From: Callorhinus ursinus
Taxonomy: Eukaryota; Chordata; Mammalia; Carnivora; Otariidae
Length of the DNA: 64,000 nt
Reading direction: 5' to 3'
Assembly (NCBI RefSeq): GCF_003265705.1
Contig: NW_020312817.1
Span: forward strand, 33,815,820-33,879,819
Part shown: positions 36,321 to 47,291 of the stretch, piece after piece
How the letters are laid out: the number at the start of each line of letters is the position of its first letter
How positions within the stretch are numbered: the first letter of the stretch is position 1
Made by a program: the position numbers and the translations under genes
Notes under the pieces: model-generated
Databases searched by the model: none
What the model was told of the DNA's origin: nothing
What the model saw: the letters and a program-made list of their open reading frames with translations, nothing else

Positions 36321-37583
36321 TTTCTACATCACTCTTGTAATGCCAACATTGGCAACTATTTGAATGTGGATGACAAAGGATAGGAGGTCAGTGAAACATC
36401 TCAAAGGTCCATGTGTGTTTTATATGAAAGATAAGTTAGTTAGGTTTGACCTGAGTTTTCATAGTAAACTTTCTAAGTGTTTTCCAATGCCCTATATAAC
36501 TATCTATGTCAAACAGCTTATCAAGAGAGCCTGAAGCATTACATGTATTGGACTATAGTCAAGCACTATTAAAGAGAGAATAGAGTGAAATTTCTGATGT
36601 CAGATTGATCCACCCAGTCCCGGGGATACCTAGCTATTTGGTACATCCTAGACCATAGTACACGTGGTTATTCAGTTCTTCAGCTGCCCTGCCCCCATTA
36701 TTTAATATTTATGTAAACATTACATGGATATCTTTATTGGAAGGTTCAATTTTGGCACAAATCAGATCTCTTTCCATTGGCTTAAACTTCAGTAACTTAT
36801 TTGTCTAGAGCTCTTTGTCCCACCGTTTTCTGAGAAACTTGCTCCTGTGGTACATTTCCTATCTACCCACTGGCAGACCTGAGAGAATAACTGTAGAAGA
36901 TGCTGGAGAAGTCATCAGTGTGAATGAGTCCATTTATTCTTCAGGTAATTCACAACCTTCAACCCACACAAACCTTGCCTCGAGAGCATGATTAAATAGA
37001 TTCCTATGCTACAACCCAGATGATCTGATTGGTCTGGGATGAGGCTTGAGAATTTTATTCCTATCAAGTTACCAGGCAATGCTGCTATTAGCTGAGGACT
37101 ACACACTGAATATCACTCAATTATGATACCAGTGGATATTTTGTTGACAGATTTTAGAGAAAGAGCTTTCTCCTCAGGTATAATCTTCTTTCTTTGTATG
37201 TTCACATTTAAAATGGCAGGTGTATTCCTCAACCAGTAATGATGCCTTATTTGACTCACAGATGGGATGTCAATTCAGTGCTGCTTGTGCAATGATCACA
37301 TTCTATACATAATTCAGATGTGATCTGATATCAACTGTTATGTGCTTTTGAAAGCTCAAATTACCATGGCTCTGAACCTGCTTCCTGAGTCTACCCAAAC
37401 AGTTGTGTAGGACTCCTAAAAATGTCTCCTGTTATTCCCAATTGTCCCCTCCCTGACCAAGGGGACATAGCTTATAAACCAGTTTCTAAAGGTGCAAGCA
37501 ATTTCAGGTTCTATTACATTCTTCTTCTGATGCCTGGCTCCCTACTTCCCAAAGAGTCTCTTATTTAAGGTCCTCAGTGCTGC
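36321..37583. other. Spacer between the two LTRs, not proviral
   Basis: 1.26 kb without retroviral coding frames, tRNA primer site or polypurine tract that I can recognise. It contains a MER5-like fossil at 36989-37111, which indicates ordinary host DNA. Confidence 0.6.
36989..37111 (-). mobile_element. MER5-like (hAT-Charlie) fossil
   Basis: Contains gatgatctgattggtctggg, gaggcttgagaattttattc and caagttaccaggcaatgctg, the reverse complement of the order seen at 19303. Confidence 0.65.
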
Positions 37584-37809
37584 TGATGTGGAGAACAAAG
37601 GGAAAAGGAAATGTAGACAAAATTAAATTTCCTTACAACTTGCAGCCCATTGACAAACACTGGAGACCAAGGCAGAGTGTGACATGCCTCCAGGAACTCC
37701 CAACTGTCTTCATGTTAATGATTTGCTAAAGGCAAAAAGCAACCTTAGCTTGACAATGAGCCAGACCTCCAGGATCCTGTAAGCCTTCTTTAACATATAA
37801 AAATCTTTG

Positions 37810-38005
37810 GGGCGCCCGGGTGGCTCAGTTATTAAGCATCTTCCTTCGGCTCAGGTCATGACCCCAGGGTCCTGGGATCGAGCCCCACATCAGGCTCCCT
37901 GCTCAGCAGGAAGCCTGCTTTTCCCTCTCTCATTCCCCTTGCTGGTATTCCTTCTCTTGCTGTGTCTCTCTCTGTCAAATAAATAAATAAAATCTTAAAA
38001 AAAAA
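37810..38005 (+). mobile_element. Carnivore SINE nested in LTR copy 2
   Basis: Head ggggcgcccgggtggctcag, ttattaagcatcttccttc, 3' tgctgtgtctctctctgtc. TSD atataaaaatctttg at 37795-37809 and atataaaaatttctttg at 38006-38022 (2-bp difference). Confidence 0.94.
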
Positions 38006-38143
38006 ATATAAAAATTTCTTTGGAAACTTACTTGTCTCCACCTACAACCCCCCTCCCACCCACCACGAACTTAAACATCTATAACTAAGTGCTCCTCACA
38101 ATCCCAGCGCAGCTCTTTCTGCCCATAGGTTCTGTCCCTGTGC

Positions 38144-38175
38144 TTTAATAAATCTTTATTGGAAGATTTATTAAA
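38144..38175. repeat. Perfect 13-bp inverted repeat at LTR poly(A) signal
   Basis: Arms 38144-38156 (tttaataaatctt) and 38163-38175 (aagatttattaaa) around the 6-bp loop tattgg. The AATAAA of LTR copy 2 lies in the left arm. LTR copy 1 lacks the right arm. Confidence 0.93.
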
Positions 38176-38939
38176 AAAAACCTTTTTTTGCATCGAAAAT
38201 GTCTCAATAATTCTTTCTTGACTGTTCACTCCTGGACTTCACATCAAATCACATCACTGCTACTCTGGACACTGTCCATTCGAATGTACTATCTGTGAAA
38301 GTTTATCAAGCTACCAATCCTCAAGGAGGTGGAGCAAGCTGGGATCTATGCAGAAGGAGGATGAAATGCCCCACCCACTTCTGCATCACCCTTTAAGCAT
38401 TTTTATTATCCAGGAACCAAGGAAAAATCCTTTTTGTGCTTAGGATTTTTTTAAAGTCACTCTTGAATAATTTCATGATTCCCTGACAATAGGTCTTTTT
38501 TTTGAATTTTTTTATTGTTTTGTTAATCACCATACATCACATCATTAGTTTTTGATGTAGTGTTCCATGATTCATTGTTTGTGCATAACACCCAGTGCTC
38601 GACGCAGAATGTGCCCTCTTTAATGCCCAACACCAGGCTAACCCGTTCCCCCACCCCCCCCAGAACCCTCAGTTTGTTTTTCAGAGTCCATCATCTCTCA
38701 TGCTTTGTCTCCCCTCCGACTTACTCCCCTTCATTCTTCCCCTCCTGCTATCTTCTTCTTTTTTTTTCTTAACATATATTGCATTGTTTCAGAAGTACAG
38801 ATCTGTGATTCAAAGGTCTTGTACAATTCACAGCGCTCACCACAGCACATACCCTCCCCAATGTTTATCACCCAGCCACCCCATCCCTCCCACCCCCCAC
38901 CACTCCAGCAACCCTGTTTCCTGAGATTAAGAATTCCTC

Positions 38940-41900
38940 ATATCAGTGAGGTCATATGATACATGTCTTTCTATGATTGCTTATTTCACTCAGCATAACA
39001 CCCTTCAGTTCCATCCACGTCGTTGCAAATGGCAAGATCTCATTCCTTTTGATGGCTGCATAATATTCCATTGTGTATATATACCACCTCTTCTTTATCC
39101 ATTCATCTGTTGATGGACATCTTGGCTCTTTCCACACTTTGGCTATTGTGGACATTGCCGCTATAAACATTGGGGTGCATGTATCCCTTCAGATCCCTAC
39201 ATTTGTATCTTTGTGGTAAATACCCAGTAGTGCAATTGCTGGATCGTATGGTAGCTCTATTTTCAACTGTTTGAGGAACCTCCATACTGTTTTCCAGAGT
39301 GGTTGCACCAGCTTGCATTCCCACCAACAGTGTAGGAGGGTTCCCCTTTCTCCGCATCCCCGCCAACATCTGTCGTTTCCTGACTTGTTAATTTTAGCCA
39401 TTCTGACTGGTGTGAGGTGGTATCTCATTTGAGGTTTTGATTTGGATTTCCCTGATGCCGAGGGATGTTGAGCAGTTTTTCATGTCTCTGTTGGCCATGT
39501 GGATGTCTTCTTTGGAAAAATGTCTGTTCATGTCTTCTGCCCATTTCTTGATTGGTTTACTTGTTCTTTGGGTGTTGAGTTTGATAAGTTCTTTACAGAT
39601 TTTGGATACTAGCCCTTTATCTGATATGTCATTTGCAAATATCTTCTCCCATTCTGTCGGTTGTCTTTTGGTTTTGTGGACTGTTTCTTTTGCTGTGCAA
39701 AAGCTTTTTATCTTGATGAAATCCCAATAGTTCATTTTTGCCCTTGTTTCCCTTGCCTTTGGCGATGTTTCTAGGAAGAAGTTGTTGCAGCTGAGGTCGA
39801 AGAGGTTGCTACCTGTGTTCTCCTTTAGGATTTTGATGGACTCCTGTCCCAAGTTTAGGTCTTTCAACCATTTGGAGTCTATTTTTGTGTGTGGTGTAAG
39901 GAAATGGTCCAGTTTCATTCTTCTGCAGGTGGCTGTCCAATTTTCCCAACACCATTTGTTGAAGAGACTGTCTTTTTTCCATTGGACATTCTTTCCTGCT
40001 TTGTCAAAGATGAGTTGACCATAGAGTTGAGGGTCCATTTCTGGGCTCTCGATTCTGTTCCATTGATCTATGTGTCTGTTTTTGTGCCAGTACCATACTG
40101 TCTTGATGATGACAGCTTTGTAATAGAGCTGGAAGTCCAGAATTGTGATGCCACCAGCTTTGCATTTCTTTTTCAATATTCTTCTGGCTATTCGGAGTCT
40201 CTTCTGGTTCCATACAAATTTTAGGACTATTTGTTCCATTTCTTTGAAAAAAGTGGATGGTATTTTGATGGGGATTGCACTGAATGTGTAGATTGCTCTA
40301 GGTAACATTGACATCTTCACAATGTTTGTTCTTCCAATCCATGAGCATGGAACGTTTTTCCATTTCTTTGTGTCTTCTTCAATTTCTTTCATGAGTATTT
40401 TATAGTTTTCTGAGTACAGATCCTTTGCCTCTTTGGTTAAATTTATTCCTAGGTGTCTTATGGTTTTGGGTGCAATTGTAAATGGGATCGACTCCTTAAT
40501 TTGTCTCTCTTCTGTCTTGTTGTTGGTGTATAGGAATGCCACTGATTTCTGTGCATTGATTTTATATCCTGCTACTTTACTGAATTCCTGTATGACTTCT
40601 AGCAGTTTTGGGGTGGAGTCTTTTGGGTTTTCCACATACAGTATCATATCATCTGCAAAGAGTGAGAGTTTGACTTCCTACTTGCCAATTCGAATGCCTT
40701 TGATTTCTTTTTGTTGTCTGATTGCTGTGGCTAGGACTTCTAATACTATGTTGAATAGCAGTGGTGATAGTGGACATCCCTGCTGCGTTCCTGACCTTAG
40801 GGGAAAAGCTCTCAGCTTTTCCCCACTGAGAATGATATTCGCTGTAGGTTTTTCATAGATAGCTTTTATGATATTGAGGTGTGTACTCTCTCCTCTATCC
40901 CTATACTCTGAAGAGTTTTGATCAAGAAAGGATGCTGGACTGTCAAATGCTTTTTCTGCATCTATTGAGAGGATCATATGATTCTTGTTCTTTCTTTTGT
41001 TAATGTATTGTATCATGTTGATTGATTTGCGGATGTTGAACCAACCTTGCAGCCCAGGGATAAATCCCACTTGGTCATGGTGAATAATCCTTTTAATGTA
41101 CTGTTGGATCCTATTGGCTAGTAATTTGGTGAGAATTTTTGCATCCATGTTCATCAAGGATATTGGTCTGTAATTCTCCTTTTTGATGGGGTCTTTGTCT
41201 GGTTTGGGGATCAAGGTAATGGTGGCCTCATAAAATGAGTTTGGAAGTTTTCCTTCCATTTCTATGTTTTGGAACAGTTTCAGGAGAATAGGTATTAATT
41301 CTTCTTTAAATGTCTGATAGAATTCCCCTGGGAAGCCATCTGGCCCTGGGCTCTTGTTTGTTGGGAGATTTTTGATGACTGCTTCAATTTCCTTGGTGGT
41401 TATAGGTCTGTTCAGGTTTTGCATTTCTTCTTGGTTCAATTTTGGTAGTTGATACATCTCTCGGAATGCATCCATTTCTTCCAGGTTATCTAATTTGCTG
41501 GCATATAGTTGCTCATAACATGTTCTTATAATTGTATTTCTTTGGTGTTGGTTGTGATCTCTCCTCTTTCATTCATGATTTTGTTGATTTGGGTCATTTC
41601 TCTTTTCTTTTTGATAAGTCTGGCCAGGGGTTTATCAATCTTGTTAATTCTTTCAAAGAACCAGCTCCTAGTTTCGTTGATCTGTTCTACTGTTCTTTTG
41701 GTTTCTATTTCATTGATTTCTGCTCTGATCTTTATTATTTCTCTTCTCTTGCTGGGTTTAGGCTTTATTTGCTGTCTTTTCTCTAGCTCCTCTAGGTGTA
41801 GGGTTAAGTTGTGTATTTGAGACCTTTCTTGTTTCTTGAGAAAGGCTTGTATTACTATATACTTTCCTCTCAGGACTCCCTTTGCTGTATCCCAAAGATT

Positions 41901-42743
41901 TTGAACAGTTGTGTTTTCATTTTCACTGGTTTCCATGAATTTTTTTAATTTATCTTTAATTTCCTGGTTGGCCCATTCATTCTTTAGTAGGATGCTCCTT
42001 AGCCTCCATGTATTTGAGTTCTTTCTGACTTTCCTCTTGTGATTGAGTTCTAGTTTCAAAGCACTGTGATCTGAAAATATGCAGGGAATAATCCCAAGCT
42101 TTTGGTATCGGTTGAGACCTGATTTGTGACCTAGGATGTGATCAATTCTGGAGAATGTTCCATGGGCACTAGAGAAGAATGTGTATTCCGTTGCTTTGGG
42201 ATGGAATGTTCTGAATATGTCTGTAAAGTCCATTTGGTCCAGTGTCTCATTTAAAGTCTTTATTTCCTTATTGATCTTTTGCTTAGATGATCTGTCCATT
42301 TCAGTGAGGGGGTGTTAAAGTCCCCCACTATTATTGTATTGTTGTCAATGTGTTTCTTTGCTTTTGTTATTAATTGCCTTATATAATTGGCTGCTCCCAT
42401 GTTAGGGGCATAGATATTTACAATTGTTAGATCTTGTTGGATAGACCCTTTAAGTATCATATAGTGTCCTTCTTCATCTCTTATTACAGTCTTTGTTTTA
42501 AAATCTAACTTGTCTGGGGATTGCCACCCCAGCTTTCTTTTGGTGTCCATTAGCATGGTAAATGGTTTTCCAGCCCCTCACTTTCAATCTGGGGGTGTCT
42601 TTGGGTCTAAAATGAGTCTCTTGCAGACAGCATATTGATGGGTCTTGTTTTTTAATCCAATCTGATAGCCTGTGTCTTTTGATTGGGGCATTTAGCCCAT
42701 TTACATTCAGGGTAACTATTGAAAGGTATGAATTTAGTGCCAT
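38940..42743 (-). pseudogene. L1 ORF2 (endonuclease-reverse transcriptase), disrupted
   Basis: Normal role: nicks target DNA and reverse-transcribes L1 RNA. It starts with MALNSYLSIVTLNVNGLN. The apurinic-type endonuclease residues remain (QETHF, VGDFNT, SDH), as do RT blocks [34 protein letters not shown] and FADD, and the C-terminal cysteine/histidine cluster with CWRGCG and LHCWWEC near 39380-39300. Breaks: frameshifts near 42515, 42305, 41520 and 39425. A compensated shift between about 40945 and 40890 garbles the residues after [13 protein letters not shown] sits at 40678-40680 seven codons before FADD, and a TGA at 39189-39191. The C-terminus is estimated from the 3'UTR boundary. Non-functional. 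Confidence 0.95.
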
Positions 42744-42825
42744 TGTATGGCCTGTAAAGTGACTGTTAACTGTATATTGTCTGTGTTCCTTTCTGGTCTA
42801 TGCTGCTTTTAGGCTCTCTCTTTGC

Positions 42826-43722
42826 TTAGAGGACCCCTTTCAATATTTCTTGTAGGGCTGGTTTCATGTTTGCAAATTCCTTTAGTTTTTGTTTGTCCTG
42901 GAAGCTTTTTATCTCTCCTTCTATTTTCAGTGACAGCCTAGCTGGATATAGTATTCTTGGCTGCATATTTTTCTTGTTTAGTGCTCTGAAGATATCATGC
43001 CAGTCCTTTCTGGCCTGCCAGGTCTCTGTGGATAGGTCTGTTGCCAATCTAATGTTTCTACAATTGTAGGTTACATATCTCTTCTCCCAAGCTGCTTTCA
43101 GGATTTTCTCTTTGTCTCTGAGACTCGTAAGTTTTACTATTAGATGTCGGGGTGTTGACCTATTTTTATTGATTTTGAGGGGGGTTCTCTGTGCCCCCTG
43201 GATTTTGATGCCCGTTTCCTTCCCCACATTAGGAAAGTTCTCTGCTATTATTTGCTCCAATATAGCTTCTGCCCCTCTCTCTCTTTCTTCTTCTTCTGGG
43301 ATCCCAATTATTCTACTGTTGTTTCGTCTTATCGTATCACTTATCTCTTGAATTCTGCCCTCGTGGTCCTGTAGTTGTTTATCTCTCTTTTGCTCAGCCT
43401 CTTTATTTTCCATTATTTGGTCTTCTATATTGCTGATTCTCTCTTCTGCCTCATTTATCCTAGCAGTTAGTGCCCCCATTTTTGATTGCACCTCCTTACT
43501 AGCCTTTTTGATTTTGACTTGGTTAGATTTTAATTCTTTTATTTCTCCAGAAAGGGTTTCTCTAATAACTTCCACGCTTTTTTCAAGCCCAGCTAGTATC
43601 TTTAAAGTCATGATTCTGAACTCTAGGTCTGACATCGTACTAATATCAGTATTGAGTAGGTCCTACTCAAGAGGTCCTACCTCTTGTTCTTTTTGCTGAG
43701 GTGATTTTTTTCGTCTTGTCAT
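42826..43722 (-). pseudogene. L1 ORF1 (RNA-binding protein), early stop codon
   Basis: Normal role: trimeric RNA chaperone that coats L1 RNA in the ribonucleoprotein particle. The start at 43722 (MTRRKKSPQQKEQE) is chosen because it matches the ORF1 start of the plus-strand copy (MTRRRNPQNKKDSE). The frame is 299 codons including the terminal stop and is open except for TAG at codon 20 (43663-43665). From the next ATG at codon 30 it runs 269 codons uninterrupted: a heptad-rich coiled coil (about residues 30-130, with EAEERISNIEDQI), an RRM-like region (NSRIIGIPEEE) and the C-terminal domain ending KPALQEILKGVL. Internal re-initiation could give an N-truncated protein, but this is speculation. 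Confidence 0.93.
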
Positions 43723-43812
43723 TTTGTCCAGAGAATAGATGAATGAGAGAACAGAATGCTAACAGGTTAACAATATCCCCAGCAAATATGTTCTATACAA
43801 ATCAGAAAAGAC

Positions 43813-44007
43813 GTGGGCGCCTGGTGGCTCAGATGGTTGGGCGTCTGCCTTCAGCTCAGGTCATGATCCCAGGGTCCGGGGATTGAGTCCCGCATTGGGC
43901 TCCCTGCTCCTTGGGAGCCTGCTTCTCTCTCTGCCTCTCTCTCTCTCTCTCTCTCTCTCATGAATAAATAAATAAAATCTTTAAAAACAAAAACAAAAAC
44001 AAAAAAA
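43813..44007 (+). mobile_element. Carnivore SINE nested in L1 5'UTR
   Basis: Head gtgggcgcctggtggctcag (one G lost), 3' ctctctctctctcatgaata, tail with caaaaa units. Perfect 15-bp TSD caaatcagaaaagac at 43798-43812 and 44008-44022. Opposite in orientation to the L1. Confidence 0.96.
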
Positions 44008-44145
44008 CAAATCAGAAAAGACCTGAAACCAGGGGACAAGAAAGGGAAAGAAAGAAAAAAGAGAAAAAAAAAAGGAAAAAGAAAAAGATAAAAACAAACA
44101 AAAACAGAACAAAACAAAACAAAAAAACAGAATATGATCAAATAT

Positions 44146-44650
44146 GATCAGGCTAGTGCATAGATCAGTGCCACACACTAGATTTTGGGCGTATTTTGGT
44201 CTGTTAGAAGAAAGTGCCTGCTAAAATTTTAAAGGAAGAAAGACTTATATATGTACAAAATAAGGGTTGATACAATGAAGGGATGGAAGATGACTGTAAA
44301 GATGAAAATGATAAAAGATTTTATAAAAGGAATTGATAAGAAGTTGTTTGTAAAAAGAAAGAAGATTAAAAAAAAGAAAAAAAAAGGGAGAGAATGTGAT
44401 CAGGCAGAAGACTAGAACAAAGCCATACACTAGTGATTTAGGGTATATTTTGATCTGTTAGAAGAAACCATATCTCAAATTTTTAAGAGAGAACAACTTA
44501 TATATATATATATGCCAAAAATAAGGGTAACTACTATGAAGGGATAAAATATGACTCTAAAAATGAAAAATAAAAAATGTTTTTTTAAAAAAGGGATGGA
44601 TAAGATGTTGGTTGAAAAAGGGAAAAAGAAAAATTCAAAAAAAAAATAGT
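44146..44650. repeat. Diverged ~252-bp tandem duplication in L1 5'UTR
   Basis: Unit A (44146-44397) and unit B (44398-44650) both begin gatcaggc and then share cactag, a gtatattttg/cgtattttgg block, tctgttagaagaaa, acttatatat, aaataaggg, tatgaaggga/aatgaaggga and a trailing A-rich tract. They have diverged and carry small indels. Confidence 0.85.
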
Positions 44651-45758
44651 TAAAAAAAATTAACTTTGAAAAAGTAATGAATCATGGTAAAGAAGCCATG
44701 AATTCTATGTGCAGTATTCCCCTAGCGCTGGAATTCTCCCGTTCTCCTTCATCGGTAAACTTGGTCTTGGCTTGCTGGCTGTTCGTGTTGATCTTCTGGG
44801 GGAGGGGCCTGTTGCCATGGTTTCCAAATGTCTTTGCCGGAGGCGGAATTGCTCCGCCCTTGTGAGTCCGAGCTAAGCAAGCTGCTAGGGTTTGCTCTCA
44901 GGAGCTTTTGTTCCCTGCAAGCTCTCCGTACAGCCTTGGAGGACCAGGGCAAAAATGGTGGCCTCCCAATCTCTACCCGGAGGAGCTGAGAACTCGGGGC
45001 CCCGCTCCTCAGTGCGCCCCCAGAGAAAAGCAGTCACTCCCGTCTCCCTGGTCTCCAGCCGCACTCCGTGCTCACACGTCCTGTGACCGAGCGTTTCTAT
45101 CTCTGGCACCCGACCCCGTGTGGAGTCTCCAAACCCAGCAGATCCCTGTGGTGCGCTCCCGCGCCGCTCCTCCTGGGGGAGGAAGGGGAGTCTCCCCAGC
45201 TCTGCCGCCGGTTGGGTCCCTGCTGGAGGAGCAGTGGCCGGCCGCGGATCCTGGTTTATGGCAACCCCGAGCTGAGAGGCCGCGCTTCAGCTCCGTCTCT
45301 GCAGCCGGCTTCCCCGCTCCAATACCTGGGAGCTCTGCCGCACTCAGTCATCCCCGGTCTTTCTGTGACCCCGAGGGTCCTGAGGCCACACTGTCCCGCG
45401 AGGGTTCCATCCCCCGCTTAGCCACTGGAGCGACGTCCCTCTGCGGAGCCGACTTCTAAAAGTTCCGATTTTGTGCTCCGCCGCTCTAGCACTTGCCAGA
45501 AGCGGCGGAGGCCCCCTCCCCCGCCGTCTATCCTCCCGAATATCGCCTCAGATTCACTTCTCCGCACGCCCTACCTTCCAGTAAGTGGTCGCTTCTCTGT
45601 TCAGAGAGGTGTTGCTACTCTCTTCTTCAATCTCCTGTTGAGTTTGTAGGTGTTCAGAATGGTTTGATCCCTATTCAGCTGAATTCCTGAGACCAGACGA
45701 AATCCAGGTCTCCTACTCCTCTGCCATCCTGCTCCGCCCCTCTGACAATAGGTCTTTT

Positions 45759-47064
45759 AACTGGTAAATATTTAAAAATCAATCCAAGAGGATGGATGGT
45801 GAATAAACCCTATTTATACTTCTTATTCTTTGTATTCACAACCAACAATTGCCACCTTCTTCCTTCTCTAATTATAAGGCACAGTTCCATGCATATTGGT
45901 GAATACCAAATAATGGGAGTTGTCTATGCTAGGCCTATGAATTACTAATTTAGCTTTATTAACACACAATTAGCTCCTCCTCCCACTAAAACTCCATTTT
46001 ACACATTCTTTCTTTTGTACTGCATATGGTTTGAGGCTATTTTATTATTTTAGATGAGAAATGACAGTGGTTTGTTCTGGGGGGTGCTAGTAAGGATGAA
46101 GAGCAGTGGTTATATTCGGAGTGTGTTTGGGGTTTGTTTCTGCAACGATCGCCATATTTTTCCCATCGTCATTTATGCCATTTTGAGAGAATTTAGGATG
46201 TGTTGCTACTCACAGTCTCCTGATTTGTTTTTAGCTCTCGCTGTAGTTTTAAGAAACAACTTCACATCTGATTTACATAAGTGACACAAATGTGATAGAG
46301 TCTGACAAATCCAGAGAGTCTTGTCCCACCATTGCTGCAAATTGTGTGCTAGAGAGGCTTTATTAAAGTCCTCAGGGCTTCTCAGATAAAACAAAGATTT
46401 CAGAATGAGTTACATTAACTATTTGCAAAAGTGTTCCTCTAACATTTATATGCAATTTAAACATATTTCCCTAGTTCCTTTTAATAGTCCTTCTCTCAGG
46501 GGTAAAGAAGCCTGGACTGCCTTCTGTGGTGTTTTGCTCACCTAAAAGATGCAAAATATTGAGGTTAGTAGGGCAATCCTGTCCAAGTAACCATTAATTC
46601 TTTTCATAATTAATAAAGTATGCAACAAATCTTCCCAGTTTTTCCTCTGAACTTTTCGTGATGTATCTCTCCCTTTTCTTATCCTCAATACAGGTTAAGG
46701 CTTTCATCATCTCTTGCCAAGATTACTAAAACAGCCTCTTATGGTCTCCCTCCATACTCATTCCTCCCAGATCAATCTTTCCTACAGAGATAGATTTATC
46801 TAAATACACAACTTAACTATGCTACTTTTACTTAGATCTGTATTTCCTACATTGTAGGGTAAAGATAAAAAAATCTCTGGAGTTGAATTTTACAGTGGTT
46901 ATTAGGCAATTTTAGGAGTTGAGAATACTTGGTAACACTCTCAGCAAACAGTGGAACCCTTAAACGTATGAATATATCTTCTATGAAGTATAAGTTTGAA
47001 GACATTAATTTAGTACACGTAAAAAAAATACATGCCCTAATTTTCAGTGTTTGCATCAGCATTT
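45759..47064. other. Mostly unassigned; one ancient repeat scrap
   Basis: 46690-46830 (ttaaggctttcatcatctct, aaaacagcctcttatggtct, cagatcaatctttcctacag) resembles the antisense of the ancient repeat listed at 48690 and 53080. The rest shows nothing recognisable. Confidence 0.4.
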
Positions 47065-47080
47065 CAGAAATAATTATCTT

Positions 47081-47275
47081 TTTTTTTTATAAAGATTTTA
47101 TTTATTTATTTGACAGAGAGAGAGCACAAGCAGGGGGAGTGGCAGGCAGAGGCAGAGGGAGAAGCAGGCTCCCCGCAGAGCAGGGGGAGCCTGATGTGGG
47201 ACTCGATCCCAGGACCCTGGGATCATGACCTGAGCCGAAGGCAGTTGCTTAACCAACTGAGCCACCCAGGCGCCC
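47081..47275 (-). mobile_element. Carnivore SINE (SINEC), nearly intact
   Basis: T10 plus aaagattttatttatttatt at left, gagccacccaggcgcccc at right, three extra gggg bases in the middle. Perfect 16-bp TSD cagaaataattatctt at 47065-47080 and 47276-47291. Confidence 0.97.
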
Positions 47276-47291
47276 CAGAAATAATTATCTT

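Larger units (their letters stand above)
37584..38242 (+). mobile_element. Solo-type retroviral LTR, copy 2 (internally deleted)
   Basis: Starts tgatgtggagaacaaagg and ends near cttcaca. Shares with copy 1 the aaattaaatttccttac, ggatcctgt, ctttctgcccat and tgtgctttaataaa blocks. About 450 bp without its SINE; roughly 110-140 bp present in copy 1 between the ccccc stretch and the TATA region are missing. Divergence between copies is large, so they are probably separate insertions. Confidence 0.75.
38500..45741 (-). mobile_element. Full-length L1 retrotransposon, inactive
   Basis: 7.24 kb element (7.03 kb without a later SINE and its target copy). Perfect 17-bp TSD ctgacaataggtctttt at 38483-38499 and 45742-45758. 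Order on the minus strand: 5'UTR starting aggggcggagcaggatggc at 45741, ORF1 (43722-42826), 82-bp spacer, ORF2 (42743 to about 38940), 3'UTR and a short A-rich tail. It is complete in structure but both ORFs are damaged, so it cannot move on its own. The SINE in its 5'UTR shows that it inserted before that SINE. Confidence 0.97.
43723..45741 (-). promoter_or_regulatory. L1 5'UTR with CpG-rich promoter segment
   Basis: About 2 kb including a nested SINE. The transcription-start side (44700-45741) is the most GC- and CpG-rich stretch in the window and begins ggggcggagcaggatggc on the minus strand, typical of carnivore L1 5' ends. The inner half (43740-44690) is A-rich on the plus strand and contains a diverged 252-bp duplication. 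Long plus-strand ORFs here (for example 44908-45459) look like by-products of base composition. Confidence 0.85.

Noticed and set aside
35538..38242. A provirus with two LTRs flanking internal sequence
   Set aside because: The 1.26-kb spacer has no retroviral genes or priming site and holds a MER5-like fossil. The LTRs differ strongly in length and sequence, so separate solo LTRs are more likely.
43851..44430. Phenylalanine-rich hydrophobic minus-strand ORFs that look like membrane proteins
   Set aside because: They translate A-rich L1 5'UTR and SINE sequence; low complexity only.
44908..45459. 183-codon plus-strand ORF with proline-rich product
   Set aside because: It is antisense to a GC-rich L1 5'UTR. 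No known domain, and frames of similar length exist in the other phases there.
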